Origin: Bacillota bacterium
GTDB lineage: Bacteria; Bacillota_I; Bacilli_A; Erysipelotrichales; Erysipelotrichaceae
DNA length: 39,606 nucleotides
Reading direction: 5' to 3'
Assembly (NCBI GenBank): GCA_018065105.1
Contig: JAGHTX010000043.1
Coordinates: 1 to 39,606, forward strand
The translations under genes and the position numbers were made by a program. Positions 33,861 to 39,606 of the stretch are shown here, in pieces; the stretch's first letter is position 1, and every line of letters begins with the position of its first letter. The notes beneath the pieces are model-generated. The model ran no database searches and was not told the DNA's origin. It saw only the letters and a list, made by a program, of their open reading frames with translations.

Positions 33861-34532
33861 TTATTTATACATTCTAGCTTGTGCATATTTTGAAAAAGCA
33901 CATACGCGTCTTCCTGTTAGAGAAACTACATCTTTGATGATGTCGGGAAGATATTCATCCCATTTTACTTCTAAAATTTTAGGTGAATCTTCTATAGGAA
34001 GGGTCAAACAATTTGGGTTTAAAAATTCATGGGGGAACATATTTGTTCGAATATCGAAGTCAATGGTTACCCGAACATTCCCCGCAGGATATGTAAATGG
34101 ATATCTTGTATAATCCACTATGGTCTTTGGCTTTAATCCAGATGATTTCATTTTTGAATACAGTTCTATACAAAGTGGACGCTCGCTTTCCAACATCCAG
34201 CCAAGATCTCCATTAAGAATGCTTCGTACTTCCGATAGGGAAATAGGACAGCTTTCTTTGTGACATAGGCCATTGATCTTTCCTTTTTTCTCTAAGATCA
34301 TGTACGATGTATCTTTGTTGTAATAACGAATACGAAATTTCTCTCGACAATTGACTCCATCTATTTTTTCAAACAAAGCGCTATCTTTGGGAGTATCAAA
34401 GTATAAACTCCGTATTTCATAGGTCCCATTGATACAATGGCTATCTTGTTTCATAACAGCCTTGAGACGAGAGAGAAGAATTTGTTGATCTAGAAAATTG
34501 ATCTCATGTTTCCATTCATGACGATACTTCAT
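33861..34532 (-). CDS. VTC-domain (polyphosphate polymerase-like) protein
   Basis: The 223-residue protein has the triphosphate-tunnel VTC fold: KYRHEWKHEI, RSLYFDTP, KFRIRYYN, ILEKKG, VDYTRYPF and ILEVKWDEYLP with alternating charged residues that line the tunnel. Yeast VTC makes polyphosphate from ATP; bacterial single-domain relatives in this gene cluster have unknown products. It heads the VTC-DUF4956-Cthe_2159 unit, preceded by GGAGGT. Confidence 0.88.
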   Translation of the reverse strand: MKYRHEWKHEINFLDQQILLSRLKAVMKQDSHCINGTYEIRSLYFDTPKDSALFEKIDGVNCREKFRIRYYNKDTSYMILEKKGKINGLCHKESCPISLSEVRSILNGDLGWMLESERPLCIELYSKMKSSGLKPKTIVDYTRYPFTYPAGNVRVTIDFDIRTNMFPHEFLNPNCLTLPIEDSPKILEVKWDEYLPDIIKDVVSLTGRRVCAFSKYAQARMYK

Positions 34533-34601
34533 GTCTTACCTCCTTTTTTTCCTTTTACGAGCGTATCCTAACAAGTGAATATTTAAAAAAGCTTGAAAAA
34601 G

Positions 34602-34630
34602 AAAAAAATCGATTCATATTCGAATCGATT
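34602..34630 (-). terminator. Terminator of the rhamnosidase gene
   Basis: AATCGATTC / GAATCGATT stem (34607-34630) with an A-tract on the plus strand, which is the T-tract for minus-strand transcripts. Confidence 0.8.
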
Positions 34631-34672
34631 CTTTATAAAGTCATTAATAAACAATTTAATGACAAGGAGAGA

Positions 34673-36940
34673 CTAGTTTTCTAATTCAATGCCATTGCAC
34701 ATTTGTATGTCTTTTTGTAGTATTCCATTTTCTTTATGCCAAGAAGCAAAAATGATTCCTTTTGGAGTAATTACTTGACCTTTAGCCCAGGAAAGTTTTC
34801 CTGGATTTGGAGAGAAATGTAAAGCAGTATATCCTGGTTTTGCGGGACGAATTCCTAAAATGGCACTAGGAAGTTCATATAGAGCTAAAGCTCCCCAAGC
34901 ATGACAATCACTGCGGGCATAACTACCATCAGATTCAACACAAGTTGTTAAGTTATTTTTTAACATATTTCTCCATTTATTCCATAGTGAATCACTATAT
35001 TCGTATAAATCAACGAGTTCTATAGCTCGGAATAAATAGAATGCACTAGCAACTGTACATTGTGGAATTTCTTCATGAAGAAGTGTATATTCTAAAGCTT
35101 TTCTTCCTTCTTCTTTTGACAAAGTGTTTGTTAGAATTGAAAAGACTTGTACGTGTTGAGAAAAAGATAAATAGTTTGGACCATCCATAATCATACCATT
35201 TTCGCACATACAACTTGTTCGGATTGCTTTTTGAATAAGTTTAGCACATTCTCTATATTCTTTTTCCATTCCTTTGTAACCTAAGTATTCAGCAATTTCA
35301 GCAGCTTTTTGAAGACCGTAGCAATACAATAAACTATCCATTGTGGATGGGCCGAATTTAGTTGCGGTAGGAACACCAACATCCCACCCATTTGCCCAAT
35401 CTATAAAGCACCAATAAGCTTGCCCAAATTGGGAATTTGGGATAAACCCAACAAGGTGCTCTTCATTCAATTTATCCTCAAAGAATTCTAAAATACGTTG
35501 GATATTCGGTAAATATTTTCGCAAGAATTTCTTATCTCCAAAGTACATCATATGATCATGTAACATAAGGATGAAGTAAATGGAAAAGCTAGGTATTACA
35601 TTCGGCTTGTATGCTGGATAGCAGGCATTAATTAATCCATCTGCTCTTTGACTTCTCGAAAAGTCATCAATTGCGGCCCTCGCTAAACGATCATCAGCGC
35701 TGGATGCATAAGTATAAAGAATTTCAGAACGTGTATCCATTGCATATTGTAGTTGTTCATAGAATGGACAATCGACATAAGTTTCTTGCATACAGGCTCT
35801 TAAAGAATTTTCTGAAATGTTCCATATTTCTTGTAAAGAAGTATCTGATGTCTCAACTTTTGTTTGTATGTGTAAAGGATACCCTGTTTCTCTATAAGAG
35901 AAGTTTTGAATGGTACATGGAGTATCCTTTGTTTGAATGGATAAACGAATAAAACGGAAAGTATTAAACCAGAATGGTTCGTAGTATTCAGTTTGTCTAT
36001 CATTTCCATAACCTGAAACTGTATATATGTGTTCTGAACCTACTAAGAAACCTGTTTCTTTATCTAAACGATTTCCTTTTAAGTAGGAACCATGAATCTG
36101 TTCTTTTTGTGCATATCCTTCGGATTGTAAAATCGTGATCGTACTGTTTTCTCCGTTTATTAGCTGTAACTGTAAATAACCATTTGTAAGAACATCGTTT
36201 TCAATTTCTACGATTTCTTCTGAATGAGCAGGAATTGTAATTTTCTTGTCCATAAGTAACATTTGATTCCATTCTTCAATGGTATGATTTCCTTTTACTA
36301 TATCAAATATACCCTTAAATCTTTTTTCTGTTTCATATAGAAAAGGAATAGGTCTTTCTTTTTGAAAAGCCGGTGACAAAGAAGAATTGGAAATAGCTCG
36401 ATATTTTTTTGTGGTGTGCCAAAAAGAATCGTTATATCCGTTTTCTTTCCAACCTTGAAGAGAAGCTAAAGAAGTCGCAATTTCTTGCATGAATACACGA
36501 TTTGTATCCGGACAATTACCATGAATTTTAATATGACTGGCACGATAAGCTTTCCAAGTAGCATCTGTATTGAAGTCTTCCTCATTAATTTTCCCAGATA
36601 AAGAAAAACCAGGTGTTTCTTTTCGCCAAATAGAGCGATTTCCTTTTTCTAGAATAGGTGGAAAGTGAAGCACGATTGCAGCAAATGTGTTTTCACCTTC
36701 TTGAAGAAAAGAACGGATATCAATTTTGTCATAAAACCAAATCTTATCGTCTCCTTTTCTTGGCCCATTACAAACAGCTTTACCATTAATAAATAATCGA
36801 TAACGAGAGTCTGCAGTAACCTTGATTAGTGCTTGAGATGGCTTTTCACTTAATTTGATAGATTTTCTAAAAAATACGATTTCTGGATCTGTGGTTTGAG
36901 TCGAATCGTCAATCCAAATCCAATTATTTGAACTACTCAT
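34673..36940 (-). CDS. GH78-type alpha-L-rhamnosidase
   Basis: At 755 residues the protein has an N-terminal beta-sandwich typical of bacterial rhamnosidases (WIWIDDS, TADSRYRLFINGKAV, GEN and HFPP), a (alpha/alpha)6 barrel from about residue 350, with the YVDCPFYEQLQYAMDTR motif carrying catalytic acidic residues and FIDWANGWDVG, and a C-terminal sandwich with GYTALHFSPNPG. No signal peptide is seen, so it is probably cytoplasmic and acts on imported plant glycosides. The gene is divergent from a PRD regulator with a shared operator. GGAG lies before the ATG. Confidence 0.88.
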   Translation of the reverse strand: MSSSNNWIWIDDSTQTTDPEIVFFRKSIKLSEKPSQALIKVTADSRYRLFINGKAVCNGPRKGDDKIWFYDKIDIRSFLQEGENTFAAIVLHFPPILEKGNRSIWRKETPGFSLSGKINEEDFNTDATWKAYRASHIKIHGNCPDTNRVFMQEIATSLASLQGWKENGYNDSFWHTTKKYRAISNSSLSPAFQKERPIPFLYETEKRFKGIFDIVKGNHTIEEWNQMLLMDKKITIPAHSEEIVEIENDVLTNGYLQLQLINGENSTITILQSEGYAQKEQIHGSYLKGNRLDKETGFLVGSEHIYTVSGYGNDRQTEYYEPFWFNTFRFIRLSIQTKDTPCTIQNFSYRETGYPLHIQTKVETSDTSLQEIWNISENSLRACMQETYVDCPFYEQLQYAMDTRSEILYTYASSADDRLARAAIDDFSRSQRADGLINACYPAYKPNVIPSFSIYFILMLHDHMMYFGDKKFLRKYLPNIQRILEFFEDKLNEEHLVGFIPNSQFGQAYWCFIDWANGWDVGVPTATKFGPSTMDSLLYCYGLQKAAEIAEYLGYKGMEKEYRECAKLIQKAIRTSCMCENGMIMDGPNYLSFSQHVQVFSILTNTLSKEEGRKALEYTLLHEEIPQCTVASAFYLFRAIELVDLYEYSDSLWNKWRNMLKNNLTTCVESDGSYARSDCHAWGALALYELPSAILGIRPAKPGYTALHFSPNPGKLSWAKGQVITPKGIIFASWHKENGILQKDIQMCNGIELEN

Positions 36941-36982
36941 AAAAAATCTCCTTTTTCGATTTTCATATTAACACACACCTGC

Positions 36983-37060
36983 ATTATATTTAACGCCATA
37001 GATTACCACATTGAAAATGGTATTTTTTTAATTTGAAATAGGAAATTGATGTTTTACAAT
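36983..37060. promoter_or_regulatory. Divergent promoters and shared inverted repeat
   Basis: A TATAAT box for the minus-strand rhamnosidase gene lies at 36988-36983, with no good -35. The inverted repeat TACCA-N9-TGGTA (37004-37022) overlaps that -35 position, suggesting an activator site. For the plus-strand regulator, TTGAAA (37033-37038), 16 bases and TACAAT (37055-37060) form a promoter. The gap of 140 bases holds no gene. Confidence 0.55.
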
Positions 37061-37080
37061 GTATGTAGGATGGGCAAAAT

Positions 37081-38976
37081 ATGGAAAATAGATTAAAACA
37101 AATACTAAAGATATTGAGTAACCAAAGTTATAGAACCGCTGCTTCGATTGGGAAGGAATTGAATGTTAGTGAAAAGACAGTACGTAATACAATCAAGGAT
37201 ATTAACGTTCTGCTTAAGGGAAATGGTGCTGAAATTATATCGAAACAAAAATATGGCTATAAATTAAAAGTGAATGACATAATTTTATGGAATGAATTTA
37301 AGAACGATGTAGTTCAGGAGGACCACGGATTACCAAACAATGTAGAAGAACGTGTTGAGTTTTTGTTGAATTACTTATTATCTTTAGATCAGTATATAAA
37401 AGTATCTGATTTGGCAGATCAGATTTATGTATCAACGAATACGTTATCTTTGGTGTTAAAAAGAGTAGAAGATTTATTATTATCTTACAATATACAAATC
37501 GATCGAAAACCGTATTACGGAGTGAAAGCAATCGGGCACGAGTTTGATAAACGATGTTGTTTGATTCGTTATTTTTCAGGAAATCATGAAACATTTAAGA
37601 AGACATTTATGGTGGATGATGCCAAGTTTAGTTTTATGTTTGATGCATTAATGAAAACTCTCCCTAATTATCAAGTGTATTTTACAGAATTTGAGTTACA
37701 AAATTTAGCTATTTATTTATATTTAACCCAAACAAGAATCAAGCAGGGATTTGTCATTGATGAATTAGCACTGAAACATGACAATATTGTCTCAAAGAAA
37801 CAATATATGATAGCCAAACAAATATTGGAAGACATTGCATATTCGGAAAAAATAGTGATACCCATGGGGGAAATAGATTATTTGTCGATCTATTTATTAG
37901 GAAAGCGAAATGATAATTATTTATCAAATTTCGTGATTTCAGAGAAGACCGATTATTTGGCATTTCGTATGATTGTATCTATAAAAGAAACATTTAAGAT
38001 AGATTTATTAGATAATTTAACTCTACGTATGATGTTGAATCAGCATCTTGAACCATTAGATATTCGTATGCGCTATGGTATTCCTGTCACGAATCCAATT
38101 CTTGCTGATATCAAAAGAGATTATTTTCTAGCTTTTGCGGTAGCAGGACAGGCTGCTACAGTATTGAGTCAATATTACAATCATCCCATTCCAGAAGCAG
38201 AAATTGGTTGGTTGGCATTGATTTTTCAAATTGCGATTGAAAATAGAAAACAATCCCCAAAATTGAATATATTGATCGTATGCGCAAGCGGGAAGGCTAG
38301 CTCGCATTTATTGAAATCACGTTTCCAAAAAGAATTTGGAGAGTTTATTAACACAATTGATGTTTGCACTGTATCTGAATTGGGACAAAAGAATATAAAT
38401 GGTATTCATTATATATTCACAACAGTACCAATCAAAATTCCAGTATCAGTTCCTATTCTAGAAATTCATGACTTTATTCAACATTATGAAGTGAAAAGCA
38501 TAAAGCGCTTATTAAGCCAGCATGAATCTTTATTCATTTATGATTTTTATAGAGAAGAATTCTTTTTCTCAAGAGTATCAGGAAATACGAAGGAAGAAGT
38601 GCTTGAGAATTTGATTCAAATGGGAAGAAAAATCTATCCTCTTCCAGAAAATTTGTTAGAATCCGTACTAAAGAGAGAAAGTCTAGGTGCAACAGATTTT
38701 GGAAACAACGTTGCTCTTCCTCACCCGTTTGAAATTCTTACCAATGACGATGTAATTTTGGTCGGTATTCTTGAAAAACCTATTAAATGGAATACAAATT
38801 GGGTACAAGTCGTTATACTTATTTCATTAGGAATGAACGAAAACGAAAATACTACAAAGTTTTATAGTATAACTACCGAATTTATATCGAATGAAGAAAG
38901 TATGGAACTTTTAATTAAAGAGCCATCCTATGACACTCTATTAGAGATATTAAATTCAATTAACATCGATGAATAG
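37081..38976 (+). CDS. PRD-containing PTS-type transcriptional regulator (BglG/MtlR-like)
   Basis: The 631-residue protein has N-terminal DNA-binding helices (about 1-65), a second HTH-like part (about 90-150), PRD1 (about 185-280), PRD2 (about 290-390), an EIIB-like domain with Cys401 (VCASGKASS), and an EIIA-type domain with His548 in NNVALPHPF. The second PRD keeps His322 (NQHLEPLDIRMRYGIP); the PRD1 His that usually starts the helix is replaced (YLYLTQTRI). Such regulators activate sugar-use operons in response to PTS phosphorylation. It is divergent from the rhamnosidase gene with an inverted repeat between, so it probably controls rhamnoside use. The start has AGGATGG. Confidence 0.9.
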   Translation: MENRLKQILKILSNQSYRTAASIGKELNVSEKTVRNTIKDINVLLKGNGAEIISKQKYGYKLKVNDIILWNEFKNDVVQEDHGLPNNVEERVEFLLNYLLSLDQYIKVSDLADQIYVSTNTLSLVLKRVEDLLLSYNIQIDRKPYYGVKAIGHEFDKRCCLIRYFSGNHETFKKTFMVDDAKFSFMFDALMKTLPNYQVYFTEFELQNLAIYLYLTQTRIKQGFVIDELALKHDNIVSKKQYMIAKQILEDIAYSEKIVIPMGEIDYLSIYLLGKRNDNYLSNFVISEKTDYLAFRMIVSIKETFKIDLLDNLTLRMMLNQHLEPLDIRMRYGIPVTNPILADIKRDYFLAFAVAGQAATVLSQYYNHPIPEAEIGWLALIFQIAIENRKQSPKLNILIVCASGKASSHLLKSRFQKEFGEFINTIDVCTVSELGQKNINGIHYIFTTVPIKIPVSVPILEIHDFIQHYEVKSIKRLLSQHESLFIYDFYREEFFFSRVSGNTKEEVLENLIQMGRKIYPLPENLLESVLKRESLGATDFGNNVALPHPFEILTNDDVILVGILEKPIKWNTNWVQVVILISLGMNENENTTKFYSITTEFISNEESMELLIKEPSYDTLLEILNSINIDE

Positions 38977-39012
38977 AAAAAGGCGTTCAATTAAAACTGA
39001 ACGTCTTCTTTT
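38977..39012. terminator. Bidirectional terminator between regulator and glycosidase
   Basis: GGCGTTCA (38982-38989) and TGAACGTC (38998-39005) pair across a short loop, with A-tract before and TTCTTTT after. Confidence 0.75.
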
Positions 39013-39606
39013 ATAGTATGAAGTTTTATTTTTAATAATTTTGGAGCGTCAGACATAATAAATTGCATTTCGTCTCCATTTAATTTTCCTAAGCGTCTCC
39101 ATTGTTGATTTTCAAAATATCCTTCTTCTAAAGAAAGTATTTCTGCGAATTCTCTATTGTTGCCTTGAACACTTATTGTACATCCGTTTAAAAGAACAAA
39201 GAATGTATCGTCGGATTCTTCAAGAATTAAGCACGCTCCATTTCTTCTTGTTTGAAAAGGCGAGTGATACACTGTTTTAAATGTATATTTATTAAATTTT
39301 AGATAGGAGTAACCCAAGTCTGTAGACTGTTCAGCACAAGTTGCCTGTAAAGAAGGTGTGCCATAGGCAGCTGCAAGATTTTGAATCATTCCATTGAGCA
39401 AGAACATAACATCGCTGTATTCTTTAGGATCCATAGGTATTTTTAAGCTTGGATCATCTACATCCATACTGAAAAGAAATCCTTGTAAGGAATTAAACTC
39501 TTTTTCAAGATCTTCAATTCCAAAAGGAGAATAACACATTGCATGGTAATGTCCAATCGTGTATATAGCTCTAGAGGCTGCATAACTATGTGTTGCACAT
39601 TCTACG
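38991..39606 (-). CDS. C-terminal part of a GH35-type beta-galactosidase with DUF5597 (partial)
   Basis: The minus-strand frame is open from the window edge at 39606 to the stop at 38991, giving about 204 residues of the C-terminus. It begins with VECATHSYAAS and passes through HYHAMCYSPFGIEDL, the end of a glycosidase barrel, then YSDVMFLLNGMIQ and the beta-sandwich DUF5597. Such enzymes of the GH35/GH42-like group cleave beta-galactosides. The ATG at 39539 is internal, not a start. The gene is convergent with the PRD regulator, sharing a terminator, and may be under the same sugar control. The 5' part is beyond the window. Confidence 0.75.
   Translation of the reverse strand, partial: VECATHSYAASRAIYTIGHYHAMCYSPFGIEDLEKEFNSLQGFLFSMDVDDPSLKIPMDPKEYSDVMFLLNGMIQNLAAAYGTPSLQATCAEQSTDLGYSYLKFNKYTFKTVYHSPFQTRRNGACLILEESDDTFFVLLNGCTISVQGNNREFAEILSLEEGYFENQQWRRLGKLNGDEMQFIMSDAPKLLKIKLHTIKEDVQF

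Noticed and set aside
1-39606. CRISPR array, tRNA, rRNA or hydrogenase subunit genes
   Set aside because: None seen: no regularly spaced repeats, no cloverleaf or rRNA-like sequence, and no [NiFe] large-subunit or [FeFe] H-cluster motifs in any reading frame examined.

Overview
The window looks like the chromosome of a low-GC, strictly anaerobic Bacillota, most plausibly an Erysipelotrichales-type gut bacterium. This is inferred from strong AGGAGG-type ribosome sites, AT-rich intergenic DNA, a ROK glucokinase with Cys-rich zinc motif, a YolD/UmuC pair, PRD/PTS-type regulation and oxygen-sensitive metallocofactor genes. I did not run a taxonomic search. No rRNA, tRNA or CRISPR array is visible.

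Layout. 1-3342: the right end of an integrated element (small coupled ORF plus HTH regulator, PemK/MazF-like toxin, Tn916-type excisionase, Tn916-type tyrosine integrase). 3456-4761: low-molecular-weight tyrosine phosphatase and PHP-domain phosphatase, 8-nt overlapped. 4941-18061: a 13-kb, twelve-gene, tightly packed operon: hydE, hydF, a nitrogenase-like H-D-K set, a second H-D-K set, then hypF, hypC, hypD, hypE. 18099-20506: TrpB2-type PLP enzyme divergent from a LysR regulator. 20519-24808: GH25 lysozyme, small Cys-motif protein, glucokinase, unknown membrane protein, acyltransferase 3. 24914-26732: a small basic ORF, a Cys-rich leader peptide, cysK and an Rrf2 regulator. 26746-28637: YolD and Y-family polymerase. 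28741-31378: ABM-domain protein, metallo-beta-lactamase-fold hydrolase, and a glycosyltransferase 2 with a MarR-like C-terminus. 31453-34532: a VTC / DUF4956 / Cthe_2159-type triad. 34673-39606: GH78 alpha-L-rhamnosidase, a divergent PRD/EIIB/EIIA regulator, and the C-terminus of a GH35-type glycosidase with DUF5597 that runs off the window.

The outstanding feature is the 4941-18061 operon. It joins two of the three [FeFe]-hydrogenase maturases (HydE, HydF; no HydG), two different nitrogenase-like reductase/component-1 sets, and the four Hyp proteins that make the Fe(CN)2CO unit of [NiFe]-hydrogenase (HypC, D, E, F; no HypA, HypB or endopeptidase), with no hydrogenase subunit in the window. 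Genes overlap or lie within 15 nt of each other, the operon ends at a strong terminator, and it seems to start behind an intrinsic terminator just upstream of the hydE ribosome site. The simplest reading is a dedicated pathway that builds an Fe-CO/CN-containing cofactor, with HypCDEF perhaps supplying the diatomic-ligand iron that HydG would normally give and the nitrogenase-like complexes doing low-potential reductive steps. That function is inference.

A second regulatory novelty is a 15-codon GTG-initiated ORF with five cysteines, behind a consensus promoter and Shine-Dalgarno directly upstream of cysK, which has the form of a cysteine-sensing leader peptide.
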